A stretch of 64,000 bases of DNA from Rhodospirillales bacterium URHD0017 (GTDB lineage Bacteria; Pseudomonadota; Alphaproteobacteria; Reyranellales; Reyranellaceae), in NCBI GenBank assembly GCA_900110395.1, contig FODP01000001.1, positions 248,001 to 312,000 on the forward strand, given 5' to 3'. The stretch's first letter is position 1. Every line of letters starts with the position of its first letter. Under the pieces are notes generated by a model that was not told the origin of the DNA, made no database searches, and saw only the letters and a program-made list of their open reading frames with translations. Below, in pieces: positions 24,736 through 33,826 of this stretch. The translations under genes were made by a program, and so were the position numbers.

Positions 24736-26232
24736 TCAGGCCGATTCGACGAGCAGCGAGAGCTGGCGGTCTTCGACGCCCATCACGTCGTCGAGCGAGA
24801 TCGGATAGTCGCCGGTGAAGCAGGCGTCGCAGAAGCCCGGATTGTTCGGATCGCGGCCGGGCAGGCCCATGGCGCGATAGAGCCCGTCGATCGACAGGAA
24901 GGCCAGCGAATCGACGCCGATGAACTTCGCCATGCCGGCGACGTCGTAGCGCGAGGCCAGAAGCTTTTCGCGCTCGGGCGTGTCGATGCCGTAGAAGCAG
25001 GGATCGGTGGTCGGCGGGGCGGCGATGCGCATGTGCACTTCGCGCGCGCCGGCGTTGCGCACCATCTCGACGATCTTCATCGAGGTGGTGCCGCGCACGA
25101 TCGAATCGTCGACCAGGATGACGCGCTTGCCCTCGATATGGGCGCGGTTGGCGTTGTGCTTGAGGCGCACGCCGAGATGGCGGATGTGGTCGGCCGGCTC
25201 GATGAAGGTGCGGCCGACATAGTGGTTGCGGATGATGCCGAGCTCGAACGGCAGGCCCGACTGATGGGCATAGCCGATCGCCGCCGGCACGCCCGAATCG
25301 GGCACCGGAACGACGACGTCGGCGGGCACCGGGCTCTCCGTGGCGAGCTGCATGCCGATGCGCTTGCGGGCATCGTAGACGCCGATGCCCTCGACCTTGG
25401 AATCGGGGCGGGCGAAGTAGATGTGCTCGAACACGCAGAAGCGGCGCTTTTCTTTCGTGAACGGCTTGATCGAGCGCAAGCCGTTGCCGTCGACGATGAC
25501 GATCTCGCCCGGCTCGACATCGCGCACGACGCGCGCGCCGATGATGTCGAGGGCGCAGCTCTCCGACGTCAAGATCCAGGAATCCTCCAGCCGGCCGATG
25601 ACCATCGGGCGCACGCCCATCGGATCACGCACACCCATCAGGGCTTCGTTGGTGAGCATCAGCAGGGAGTAGGCGCCCTTGACCCGGCCGAGCGCGTCGA
25701 TCACGCGGTCGACGACCGTCGAGTAGTTGGAGCGGGCGATCAGGTGGTTGATGACCTCGGTGTCGGTGGTCGACTGGAACAGGCAGCCGATGCGGACCAG
25801 CTCCTTGCGCAGCAGGTAGGCGTTGGTGAGGTTGCCGTTGTGGGCGAGCGCCAGGCCGCCGAAGTCGAAATCGGCGAAAATGGGCTGGATGTTGCGATCG
25901 GAGGAGCCGCCGGTCGTGGCGTAGCGGTTATGGCCGATCGCCGAATAGCCCTTCAGCTTGGCGATGATCGACTGGTCGCCGAAGATGTCGCCGACCAGGC
26001 CGGCGGCACGGTGATTATGGAAATGTCGGCCGTCGAAGGTGACGATGCCGGAGGCTTCCTGGCCGCGATGCTGGAGGGCGTGCAGCCCCAGCGCGGTGTG
26101 GGCGGCGGCATCGGAAGTGCCGTAGATGCCGAACAACGCACATTCCTCGTGAAACTTATCGAGATCGTGGTCGAGGCGTTTGGGGGCACTGGACACGGCG
26201 GGGTTATAACTGGGGACCGCCGCCTGCGCCAT
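24736..26232 (-). CDS. purF: Amidophosphoribosyltransferase PurF
   Basis: A 498-residue enzyme making phosphoribosylamine from PRPP and glutamine, the first committed step of purine synthesis. The propeptide ends before Cys31 (EE-CALFGIYG), the N-terminal nucleophile of the glutaminase domain; HNRYATTG, AHNGNLTN and the PRPP motif VILVDDSIVRGTT are intact. C-terminal Cys residues (DPCFYGID, GFCDACF) fit an Fe-S-cluster type enzyme. ATG 26232 is used; a TTG codon precedes it directly. cvpA lies immediately upstream (10-bp gap), as in many bacteria. Confidence 0.97.
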   Translation of the reverse strand: MAQAAVPSYNPAVSSAPKRLDHDLDKFHEECALFGIYGTSDAAAHTALGLHALQHRGQEASGIVTFDGRHFHNHRAAGLVGDIFGDQSIIAKLKGYSAIGHNRYATTGGSSDRNIQPIFADFDFGGLALAHNGNLTNAYLLRKELVRIGCLFQSTTDTEVINHLIARSNYSTVVDRVIDALGRVKGAYSLLMLTNEALMGVRDPMGVRPMVIGRLEDSWILTSESCALDIIGARVVRDVEPGEIVIVDGNGLRSIKPFTKEKRRFCVFEHIYFARPDSKVEGIGVYDARKRIGMQLATESPVPADVVVPVPDSGVPAAIGYAHQSGLPFELGIIRNHYVGRTFIEPADHIRHLGVRLKHNANRAHIEGKRVILVDDSIVRGTTSMKIVEMVRNAGAREVHMRIAAPPTTDPCFYGIDTPEREKLLASRYDVAGMAKFIGVDSLAFLSIDGLYRAMGLPGRDPNNPGFCDACFTGDYPISLDDVMGVEDRQLSLLVESA

Positions 26233-26242
26233 CAAGGATAAC

Positions 26243-26854
26243 TCACTGCGGCGGTTTGGTCTCAGCCGGCTTGGAATCGTCCGCGGACGGGGCCGGTGCA
26301 GCAGGAGCCGCTGGTGACGGCACGGAAACCGACCCGGCGCTGCTGCCGCGGTCCTGCAGGCGGGTACGGAAGCCCGACGGCAGGTACGGTTCGACGAAAT
26401 TGGCCATTTCCTTGATCATCGGGAAGGTGGCGCCGCCTTCGACTGCCGGCGGCAGGGCGCGCGGCGCAAGGTAGCCGTAGAACAGGAAGGCAGCGCCGAC
26501 CGCCACCCAGGCGCACAGCACGCCGAAGCCGGCGCCCAGGATGCGGTCGGGCTTGGCGAGCGGGCTTGCCCGCACCGAGCGCGACAGGGCGTTGGTCAGC
26601 ATCACCAGCACGATCAGGGCGGCGACGAATACCGCCAGCATAGCCAGGAAATAGGCAAGCTCGGTGCTGCCGACGAGCTGCTCGACCTCGGGCTGGATCA
26701 GCTTGGCGTATTTCCACGCCGCCCAGCCGGCCACGATCCACGAGCCGATGAACAGCACGGCATGGGCGAAACCGGCCGAGGCGCCGAGCAGCGCACCGAA
26801 ACAGGCGACGGCGATGACCGCGACGTCGAAAACAGTGATCCCGAGCTTGTCCAT
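26243..26854 (-). CDS. cvpA: CvpA family membrane protein
   Basis: A 203-residue integral membrane protein with four hydrophobic segments (about 5-30, 35-50, 65-85 and 105-130) and the family pattern FDVAVIAVACFGALLGASAGF and DRILGAGFGVLCAW. The C-terminus is a Pro/Ala/Ser-rich tail. CvpA was named for colicin V production, but its general role in envelope physiology is unclear. It lies between radA and purF, and the cvpA-purF order is widely conserved. Confidence 0.92.
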   Translation of the reverse strand: MDKLGITVFDVAVIAVACFGALLGASAGFAHAVLFIGSWIVAGWAAWKYAKLIQPEVEQLVGSTELAYFLAMLAVFVAALIVLVMLTNALSRSVRASPLAKPDRILGAGFGVLCAWVAVGAAFLFYGYLAPRALPPAVEGGATFPMIKEMANFVEPYLPSGFRTRLQDRGSSAGSVSVPSPAAPAAPAPSADDSKPAETKPPQ

Positions 26855-26871
26855 CGCCCCGTCCGTTGCCT

Positions 26872-28311
26872 TTAAGATCGCCCACGATCCGAGGGGCTGT
26901 CACGGCGCGACCGTTTCATGGGTCGGTCGGCCGGCTGAAAACGCGCCACAAGGTCCGATAGATGCTCGATTTCGTCAATGGCGATGCCTTCTGCCGTGCG
27001 TGGTGCAGGGCCTGTGCCAGCGCGCCCACGCGGGACCAAGGCACTGCGGAAGCCGAGCTTGGCCGCCTCGCGCAAACGCGCCTCGCGCTGGCTTACCGGG
27101 CGCACTTCGCCGCCGAGGCCGATCTCGCCGAATACCACCATGTCGCTCGGTACGGATTCGTCGGCCAGCGACGACACAACGGCTGCAGCGACGGCGAGGT
27201 CGGCCGCGGGCTCGCCGATACGCAGCCCGCCCGCGACGTTGAGATAGACGTCGTTGGCGCCGATGGCGACGCCACAGCGCGCTTCCAGCACGGCCAGCAC
27301 CATGGCAAGCCGGTTGGAATCCCAGCCGACCACGGCATGGCGCGGCGTGGCGAAGGAGGAGGGGGCCACCAGCGCCTGGATCTCGGTCAGCACCGGCCGC
27401 GTACCCTCAATGCCTGCGAACACGCAGGTGCCCGATACGTGACCGCGCCGCTCGCCCAGGAACAGCGCCGAGGGATTGGCGACGTCGGACAGGCCGCGGT
27501 CGGACATCTCGAACACGCCGATCTCGTCGGTTGGCCCGAAGCGGTTCTTCACCGTGCGCAGGATGCGGAAGTGGTGCCCGCGCTCGCCTTCGAAATAGAG
27601 CACGGTGTCGACCATGTGCTCGAGCACGCGGGGACCTGCGATGGCGCCGTCCTTGGTGACGTGGCCGACCAGCAGCACCGCGATACCGCGCCGCTTGGCA
27701 AGCTCGACCAAGGCCTGCGCCGAGGCCCGCACCTGGCTTACCGTGCCCGGCGTGCTGTCGATGGTGTCGAGCCACATGGTTTGGATTGAATCGATCACCG
27801 CCACCTTGGGTGCGTCCGGCCGCTCGAGGGTCGCCACGATGTCGCGCACCGAGGTCGCGGCCGTGAGCTGCACCGGAGCATCGCCAAGGCCCAGCCGCTC
27901 GCCGCGAAGCCGCACCTGGTCGAGCGCTTCCTCGCCCGAGATGTAGGCACAGGCCGTGTGCTGGCGCGCCAGGGCCGCCGCGACCTGCAGCAGCAACGTC
28001 GACTTGCCGATGCCGGGATCGCCTCCGATCAGCAGGGCCGAGCCCACCACCAGTCCGCCGCCACACACGCGGTCGAACTCGCTGATGCCGCTGCGATAGC
28101 GTTCGGGCTGCGGCGTCGATCCGCGCAGGCCCGCGAACTCGAGGGTGCGGCCCTTGCCGCCGCGCGCCAGGCCGCCGCCGGCCGGGCCGGGCGCGGGCGC
28201 CGCTTCCTCAACGATGGTGTTCCACTCGCCGCAGGATTCGCAGCGGCCGCCCCACTTGCTCGTGACTGCACCGCACGACTGGCAGACGAAGCGCTTCAAC
28301 GGCTTGGCCAT
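26872..28311 (-). CDS. radA: DNA repair protein RadA
   Basis: A 479-residue RecA-like protein that aids branch migration in recombination. It has the N-terminal zinc finger CQSC-x10-CESC (Cys10, 13, 24, 27), Walker A GGDPGIGKST, the RadA signature KNRFG and a C-terminal Lon-protease-like domain (VAGGLRIGEPAADLAVAAAV). The start is ATG 28311; its first base is shared with the stop of the upstream methyltransferase (TGATG), so translation is coupled. The C-terminal extension is Arg/Ser rich. Confidence 0.97.
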   Translation of the reverse strand: MAKPLKRFVCQSCGAVTSKWGGRCESCGEWNTIVEEAAPAPGPAGGGLARGGKGRTLEFAGLRGSTPQPERYRSGISEFDRVCGGGLVVGSALLIGGDPGIGKSTLLLQVAAALARQHTACAYISGEEALDQVRLRGERLGLGDAPVQLTAATSVRDIVATLERPDAPKVAVIDSIQTMWLDTIDSTPGTVSQVRASAQALVELAKRRGIAVLLVGHVTKDGAIAGPRVLEHMVDTVLYFEGERGHHFRILRTVKNRFGPTDEIGVFEMSDRGLSDVANPSALFLGERRGHVSGTCVFAGIEGTRPVLTEIQALVAPSSFATPRHAVVGWDSNRLAMVLAVLEARCGVAIGANDVYLNVAGGLRIGEPAADLAVAAAVVSSLADESVPSDMVVFGEIGLGGEVRPVSQREARLREAAKLGFRSALVPRGRAGTGPAPRTAEGIAIDEIEHLSDLVARFQPADRPMKRSRRDSPSDRGRS

Positions 28312-29168
28312 CAGTGCAGCTCGTGCTTGGACAGGCACCAGCCGTCGCGATGGAGCCAGCACGACTCATCCTTGTCGTGCGGATCGCGGCGCAGGCTGCG
28401 CACCGCCTGTTGGCCTGCGGCATCGGCCAGCGCGGCATCGAGTGCCGCCTCGCCCTCGGGGCTGCGCGCGCCGGCGCAGGGATAGAACCCGACCCAACCG
28501 GCCGAGCGCGCGGCAAAGCCACCGCCGCGCCGATCGAGGCGCAGCATGAAGCCGCCGCGGGCCGAGAAGTTGCCGGCCGTCATCGGCAGCAGCAGGCGTC
28601 CGCCGTCAGCCAGCCCGTCGAGCCACCAGGCATGCGGCGCCGTCGCGCCGGCAAAGGCCACGATCAGGTCCCAGCGTCCCTCGATGGGTTCGCTGGCGTC
28701 GCCCTGCCGGACATGGGCCGACGGCCAGGCCTCGATGTTGCGTTCGGACTTTGCCGCCAGCGACGCATCGATCTCGATGCCTTCGACGTTGCCGGTCGGT
28801 CCCACGAGCTCGGCCAGGACGGCGGTGTAGTAGCCTGACCCCGTGCCGATTTGCAGCACGCGGTCGCCTTCCTTCACGCCGATGCGGTCGAAGTGGCGCG
28901 CCCACAGAAGCGGCTCGCCGATATTGAGCCGGCGCTCCTCGTCGAGGGCGATCAGCACGTTGTGATAGAGCCGGCGTGGATCGTCGTCGGGCGTCGTCCA
29001 GTAGCCGTCGGTGAAATGCAGGATGCGCCACGGCCCGGGGCCGACGAAGCGCTCGCGCGGCACCGCGGCGAAGGCGTCAATCACGCGTTCGTCCAGAAGA
29101 TGGCCGATGACGCGCAGATCCTCGGCGAACCAGCGGCGGGCCTGCGCGAGGCTGGGCTGGCGGGCCAT
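28311..29168 (-). CDS. Protein-L-isoaspartate O-methyltransferase-like protein
   Basis: A 285-residue SAM-dependent methyltransferase. The SAM motif is VLQIGTGSGYYTAVLAEL (residues about 105-122), followed by VEGIEIDASL, RQGDASE and a WDLIVAFAGAT post-I motif. This pattern is of the PIMT group, which repairs isoaspartyl residues in aged proteins. The N-terminal PRERFVGPGPW and the DPRRLYHNVLIALDE region support it, but the protein is longer (usually about 210-220) by a C-terminal extension and lacks the canonical family TSGS motif, so the assignment is only to the group. It is 2 bp after mlaF and overlaps radA by 1 bp. Confidence 0.75.
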   Translation of the reverse strand: MARQPSLAQARRWFAEDLRVIGHLLDERVIDAFAAVPRERFVGPGPWRILHFTDGYWTTPDDDPRRLYHNVLIALDEERRLNIGEPLLWARHFDRIGVKEGDRVLQIGTGSGYYTAVLAELVGPTGNVEGIEIDASLAAKSERNIEAWPSAHVRQGDASEPIEGRWDLIVAFAGATAPHAWWLDGLADGGRLLLPMTAGNFSARGGFMLRLDRRGGGFAARSAGWVGFYPCAGARSPEGEAALDAALADAAGQQAVRSLRRDPHDKDESCWLHRDGWCLSKHELH

Positions 29169-29170
29169 GC

Positions 29171-29941
29171 TCAGAGCTTCCGGACCTGCATGCGGATCGG
29201 TCCCTCGGCGCGGCCGTGGATGAACTGGTCGACATGGGCGTCGCCCGACCGGTCGATGTCGGCGGTACGGCCCTGCCAGATCAGCTTGCCCTCGTAGAGC
29301 ATGGCGATGCGATGGCCGATCTTGCGCGCCGACGCCATGTCGTGGGTGATCGACACCGCGGTGGCGCCCAGGTCGCTGACGCATTTCACGATCAGGTCGT
29401 TGATCACGTCGGCCATGATCGGGTCGAGGCCGGTCGTCGGCTCGTCGAAGAAGATGATCTCGGGCTCGCGGGCGATGGCGCGGGCGAGCGCCACGCGCTT
29501 CTGCATGCCGCCGCTCAGCTCGGAGGGAAAGAGCTCGCCGATCTCGGGTCCCAACCCGACATTGCCGAGCTTGGCGATCGCCACCTCGCGCGCCTCGTCG
29601 GGCTTCATGCCGTCGCTCTGGATCGGGCCGAAGGCCACGTTCTCCCAGACGCGCAGCGAATCGAACAGGGCGCCGCCCTGGAACAGCATGCCGAACTTGC
29701 GCATGACGTCGGCGCGGCCGCCGTCGGCCAGCGCGACGGTCTCCTGATCGTCGATCTTGATCGAGCCCGCGTCGGGCCGCATCAGGCCCAGGATGCATTT
29801 CAGCAGCACCGACTTGCCGGTGCCCGAGCCGCCGATCACCACCATCGATTCGCCCTTGGCGACATCGAGGTCTATGCCCTGCAGGACCTTCTTGGGACCG
29901 AAGGATTTCGTGACGCCGCGGAGCGAGATCTTCGGAGACAT
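29171..29941 (-). CDS. mlaF: ABC transporter ATP-binding protein MlaF
   Basis: A 256-residue ATPase of the Mla-type lipid transporter. Walker A is GGSGTGKS at 38-45, the signature LSGGMQKR, Walker B IIFFDEPTTGLD and the H-loop THDMA. Mla systems move phospholipids between the membranes of Gram-negative cells. It is adjacent to mlaE (TGATG overlap at 29941-29943) and before the PIMT-like gene. No mlaD, mlaC or mlaB is visible next to the pair, which is unusual; they may be elsewhere. Confidence 0.93.
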   Translation of the reverse strand: MSPKISLRGVTKSFGPKKVLQGIDLDVAKGESMVVIGGSGTGKSVLLKCILGLMRPDAGSIKIDDQETVALADGGRADVMRKFGMLFQGGALFDSLRVWENVAFGPIQSDGMKPDEAREVAIAKLGNVGLGPEIGELFPSELSGGMQKRVALARAIAREPEIIFFDEPTTGLDPIMADVINDLIVKCVSDLGATAVSITHDMASARKIGHRIAMLYEGKLIWQGRTADIDRSGDAHVDQFIHGRAEGPIRMQVRKL

Positions 29942-30720
29942 CAGCGTGCGAAAAAAGCTTCGGTGATGAAGTAGTTAAAGGTCAGGATCAGGGCCGATGC
30001 CGATACGACCGCATTCGTCGTCGCCGTGCCGACGCCCTGGGCACCGCCCTTGGACGTGTAGCCGTGGTAGCAACCCATCAGCGAGATCAGGAAGCCGAAC
30101 ACCGCGGCCTTGACCAGGCCGGAGAAGACGTCCTCGAACTGCAGAAAGTCGATCGTGTTGCGGAGATAGGCCTGGTCGTTGAAGTCGAGCTTGTAGACGC
30201 CGACCAGAAAGCCGCCCAGCACGCCGATGATGTCGGCGATCAGCACCAGGATCGGCAGGGTGACGATACCCGCGATCAGGCGCGGCACCACCAGGTACTT
30301 GAAGGGATTGGTCGAGAGCGTGGTCAGCGCATCGATCTGCTCGGTGACGCGCATGGTGCCGATCTCGGCCGCCATGGCCGCGCCGACGCGGCCCGCCACC
30401 ATGAGCGAGGCGAGGACGGGCCCGAGCTCGCGGGTCAGCGAGACGACGACCACATTGGGAATGGCCGATTCGGCGGAGAAACGGGCGAAGCCGGTGTAGC
30501 TCTGCAGCGCCAGCACCATGCCCGTGAAGACGGCGGTGAGCCCGACGACGGGCAAGGAGTAGTAGCCGATCTCCATAATCTGGCGAAGGATCTGCTGGCG
30601 GTACCACGGCGGCGTGAACGCACAGCGAATGGCCTGCAGGGCGAAGGAACTGACCGAGCCGATCGCCTCGAGGAAGGCGAGTGTCATGCGGCCGAGCAGG
30701 GTGACCAGTGGAATGCTCAC
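29941..30720 (-). CDS. mlaE: ABC transporter permease MlaE
   Basis: A 259-residue permease, with the family signatures FTGMVLALQSYTGF, LTRELGPVLASLMVAGRVGAA, EIGTMRVTEQIDAL and GCYHGYTSKGGAQGVG. About five TM helices are seen. It pairs with MlaF to form the inner-membrane part of a phospholipid transporter. The start is GTG at 30720; it overlaps the alr stop as GTGA (30717-30720). The following mlaF begins in its stop codon. Confidence 0.94.
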   Translation of the reverse strand: MSIPLVTLLGRMTLAFLEAIGSVSSFALQAIRCAFTPPWYRQQILRQIMEIGYYSLPVVGLTAVFTGMVLALQSYTGFARFSAESAIPNVVVVSLTRELGPVLASLMVAGRVGAAMAAEIGTMRVTEQIDALTTLSTNPFKYLVVPRLIAGIVTLPILVLIADIIGVLGGFLVGVYKLDFNDQAYLRNTIDFLQFEDVFSGLVKAAVFGFLISLMGCYHGYTSKGGAQGVGTATTNAVVSASALILTFNYFITEAFFAR

Positions 30721-31886
30721 GGGGTGATCTCCGGCCCTTCTTCGGACTCTGGCTCAGGTTCCGGCGGCTCGACATAGACGCGGGCGTAGCGCCGGCCGAG
30801 CGCGGTCATGACTTCGTAGGCATTGGTGCGCGCGTGGTCGGCGAGATCGTCGGCCGTCATGTGCGGGCCGAGGATTTCGACCACCGCACCGGTCTCGCAC
30901 AGGGCTTCGGGAATTTCGGTCACGTCGATCGTCACAAGATCCATGGAAATGCGGCCGATCACGGGCACGCGATACCCGGCGAGATGGACGTGGGTGCGGT
31001 TGATGAGGATCCGGAAGTAGCCGTCAGCATAGCCCAGCGCGATCGTGGCCACGCGGGAAGGCCGGGCTGACCGCCAGGCGCCACCGTATCCAACGGTCTG
31101 AAAAGCGTCAATTCGCCGAGTCTGCAGGATGCGTGCCTGCAAGGTCACCACCGGCAGCATCGGATTGTCGCGGCCGGGCAGCGGGTTGATGCCGTAGAGC
31201 GCCGCACCCGGCCGCAGCAGGTCGAAATGGTAGTCGGGCCCCAGGAAGATACCCGAGGAGTTGGCGAGCGACGTCGGCGCGCCCGGCATGGCGCGCACGA
31301 AATTGCGGAAGCGCGAAAGCTGCTCGCCGTTGATGGCGCTGTTGGGCTCCTCGGAAGCCACGAGATGGCTCATCAGCAGGGCAAGACGCAGGCCGCGCAG
31401 ACGGCCGCGTTCGTTGATCAGCACCTGCGCCTCCTCGGCGCCGAAGCCCAGGCGATGCATGCCGGTGTCGATATGGATGATGGCGTCGAGCGGCCGGCTG
31501 AAGCGCTGGGCCGCGGCGCGCCAGGCGTTGAGCTGGCCGAGGTGGTTGAGGACGGGCGTGAGGTCGTGCTCGACGAAGTCGGCGTCGGTGTTGGCCAGAA
31601 GGCCGTTGAGCACGTAGATCGGGTGCTCGGGCATCGCCTTGCGCAGCGCAATGCCTTCCTCGAGATGGGCGACGAAGAACTGCCGACAACCTTCGGCCGC
31701 GAGCCACGGACCGACGATGGTGGCGCCGCAGCCGTAGGCGTCGGCCTTGAGCACGGCGGCGCAATCAACCGGCCGTCCGGCCGCGCGGCCGGCATCGCGC
31801 AGGCCGCGCCAGTTGGCGGCAATGGCACCGAGATCGACGGTCAGGACCGCTCCGGCCCGGCGCGTGGCGTCGTCAGAAGAAGACAT
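30717..31886 (-). CDS. alr: Alanine racemase
   Basis: A 389-residue PLP-dependent enzyme that interconverts L- and D-alanine for peptidoglycan. The PLP lysine is Lys47 in AAVLKADAYGCGA, the catalytic Tyr is in VGYGGAWRS near residue 268, and IIHIDTGMHRLGF and GRISMDLVTIDVT are the usual signatures. I use ATG 31886; the upstream ATG at 31928 has no ribosome binding site. A hairpin repeat lies between the two starts. The C-terminal Glu/Pro tail is an extension. Its partner genes are mlaE downstream and dnaB upstream. Confidence 0.96.
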   Translation of the reverse strand: MSSSDDATRRAGAVLTVDLGAIAANWRGLRDAGRAAGRPVDCAAVLKADAYGCGATIVGPWLAAEGCRQFFVAHLEEGIALRKAMPEHPIYVLNGLLANTDADFVEHDLTPVLNHLGQLNAWRAAAQRFSRPLDAIIHIDTGMHRLGFGAEEAQVLINERGRLRGLRLALLMSHLVASEEPNSAINGEQLSRFRNFVRAMPGAPTSLANSSGIFLGPDYHFDLLRPGAALYGINPLPGRDNPMLPVVTLQARILQTRRIDAFQTVGYGGAWRSARPSRVATIALGYADGYFRILINRTHVHLAGYRVPVIGRISMDLVTIDVTEIPEALCETGAVVEILGPHMTADDLADHARTNAYEVMTALGRRYARVYVEPPEPEPESEEGPEITP

Positions 31887-31906
31887 GCGCCTACTCTTAC
31901 CGGACC

Positions 31907-31924
31907 GCGGGCCTCCAGGCCCGC
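31907..31924. repeat. Hairpin with TCCA loop (interspersed repeat family)
   Basis: GCGGGCC-TCCA-GGCCCGC is a perfect 7-bp stem with a TCCA loop, between dnaB and alr. Three further hairpins with the same TCCA loop but different, compensated stems are at 45365-45384, 47059-47078 and 47089-47106. Confidence 0.6.
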
Positions 31925-31964
31925 TCATGTCGTGGCACCAACAAGAAAGATGCGAGCCTGATCG

Positions 31965-33494
31965 TCATTCGAACACCGGGCCCGGCCCGTCGGGGTCCGC
32001 GGCCAAGTTGCCGAACTTGGTGAACTGGCCTTCGAACGACAGGCGCACGATGCCGGTGGGGCCATGGCGCTGCTTGGCCACGATCACCTCAGCCTTGCCG
32101 TAGGTCAGCTCGCAGCGCTGGCGCCAGCCTTCGTGGCGCTCGTTGAACTTCTGGTCGCTTTCCTCGGCGCGGCGCGCCGGCTCGGCGCGGGTGAGGTAGT
32201 ACTCCTCGCGATAGACGAACATGACGACGTCGGCGTCCTGCTCGATCGAGCCCGATTCGCGCAGGTCGGCGAGCTGCGGCCGCTTGTCCTCGCGCTGCTC
32301 GACGGCGCGGCTGAGCTGCGACAGGGCGAGCACCGGCACGTCGAGCTCCTTGGCCAGCGTCTTCAGCCCGCGGGTGATCTCCGAGACCTCCTGCACGCGG
32401 TTGTCCTGGCGGTTCCTGCCCGAGGGCGAGAGGAGCTGCAGGTAGTCGACGACCAGCAGCCCGAGCCCGTGCGTGCGCTTCAGCCGGCGGGCGCGGGTGC
32501 GTAGCGCGGCGATCGACAATGCCGGCGTGTCGTCGATGAAGAAGTTCAGGTGTTCGAGCTCGTGGCTTACCGACAGGACCTTGTCGAAATCGCTGCTTAT
32601 CAGCTCGCCCTTGCGGATCTTCTCCGACGGCACCTCGGCCTGCTCGGCGAGCATGCGGGTGGCGAGCTGCTCGGACGACATTTCCAGCGAGAAGAAGCCC
32701 ACGACCGCGCCGTCGACCGCCTTGGGCTTGCCCTCGACGATCTCTTCGCGATAGGCGCGGGCGGCGTTGAAGGCGATGTTGGTGGCGAGCGCGGTCTTTC
32801 CCATCGAGGGACGGCCGGCAAGGATGATGAGGTCCGACCGGTGCAGGCCGCCCAGAAGCTGGTCGAGCTGGAAGAGGCCGGAGGCGACCCCGGTCAGCTG
32901 GCCGACGCGATGGTAGGCCGCCTCGGCCGCGACCGTGGCCTCGGTCAGGGCGACGCGGAAGGGCTTGAAGCCGCCCTCGGTCTGGCCCGAGCTCGCGAGG
33001 TCGTAGAGCTTCTTCTCGGCGACCTCGATCTGGTTCAGCGCGGTTTCGTCGACGTCGCCGCCGAAGGCGCCGTTGACCACGCCCTCGCCGAGGTCGATGA
33101 GCTGGCGGCGCAGGTAGAGGTCGTGCACCGCCTGACCGAACGCCGTGGCATCGATAACGTGCACCGACGCCGCCGCCAGGCGGGCGAGGTAGGTGGCACC
33201 GCCCGCCGCCTTCATGTCCTCGTCCTGCTCGACGTAGGTCTTGAGCGTGACGGCGCTCACGACCTGGCCGCGCTCGATCAGCCGCGACAGCGAATCGAAC
33301 AGCTTGCCGTGCAGGGGATCAGCGAAGTGCTCGGGCCGCAAAAACTCCGCGACGCGCTGGTAGGCGGCGTTATTGATGAGGATCGCGCCCAGCAGCGCCT
33401 GTTCCGCCTCGAAATTGTGCGGCGGCTCGCGCAGACGGATATCTTCGGCGCCGGGCAAGCGCGTGACGTTGGATGAGTCTTTCAATGGCTCCAT
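31965..33494 (-). CDS. dnaB: Replicative DNA helicase DnaB
   Basis: A 509-residue hexameric helicase that unwinds DNA at the replication fork. The N-terminal DnaG-interacting domain (NFEAEQALLGAILINN) is followed by a RecA-type core with Walker A GRPSMGKT, Walker B LLVVDYLQLL and DLRESGSIEQDADV. No intein is present. ATG 33494 (MEPLKDSSNVTRLPGAEDIR) is used since the longer frame is unlike the family. It is the first clear gene of the minus-strand run ending at the SDR gene; a -10-like TATAAT lies about 260 bp upstream. Confidence 0.97.
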   Translation of the reverse strand: MEPLKDSSNVTRLPGAEDIRLREPPHNFEAEQALLGAILINNAAYQRVAEFLRPEHFADPLHGKLFDSLSRLIERGQVVSAVTLKTYVEQDEDMKAAGGATYLARLAAASVHVIDATAFGQAVHDLYLRRQLIDLGEGVVNGAFGGDVDETALNQIEVAEKKLYDLASSGQTEGGFKPFRVALTEATVAAEAAYHRVGQLTGVASGLFQLDQLLGGLHRSDLIILAGRPSMGKTALATNIAFNAARAYREEIVEGKPKAVDGAVVGFFSLEMSSEQLATRMLAEQAEVPSEKIRKGELISSDFDKVLSVSHELEHLNFFIDDTPALSIAALRTRARRLKRTHGLGLLVVDYLQLLSPSGRNRQDNRVQEVSEITRGLKTLAKELDVPVLALSQLSRAVEQREDKRPQLADLRESGSIEQDADVVMFVYREEYYLTRAEPARRAEESDQKFNERHEGWRQRCELTYGKAEVIVAKQRHGPTGIVRLSFEGQFTKFGNLAADPDGPGPVFE

Positions 33495-33826
33495 GGCAGA
33501 GCTTCTTAAGGAGACGAGGGGGGCGTCTACCACCACAAATCGGCGGTGTGGACAGGAATAGCTGAAAGGCGGGGACAAGTCTCCCGGCTGCGGACGGCGA
33601 CGGTGGACTCAAAGGGGCGATGCACGGACCATGCACGGCAAGGGACGATGTCGTGTTCATGGCTGAACCCACGAGGGTTTCCGCAGTTTGCGCATTTTCC
33701 GCTACCCCCCCCTTTACGCCACCGGCGCAGAAACCCGCGAAGGTGCGCCCAGCAGCGAACTATTATACATAACTGAAGTCATTAAAGCAAGGCGATCGTA
33801 GCGGCGCTCATCGCCCGCTTCCCGCC
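33495..33826 (-). promoter_or_regulatory. dnaB upstream gap with candidate promoter
   Basis: This 332-bp gap has no convincing gene. On the minus strand it holds TTGCTT (33790-33785) and, 17 bp later, a consensus TATAAT (33767-33762), in an AT-rich patch that stands out locally. Initiation would give a 260-nt leader for dnaB. An 8-C run is seen at about 33705-33712. Nothing else is recognisable in the gap. Confidence 0.4.

Noticed and set aside
33546..33776. A 76-codon plus-strand frame upstream of dnaB
   Set aside because: No ribosome site, no family resemblance, and it runs through a poly-C tract in a probable promoter region.
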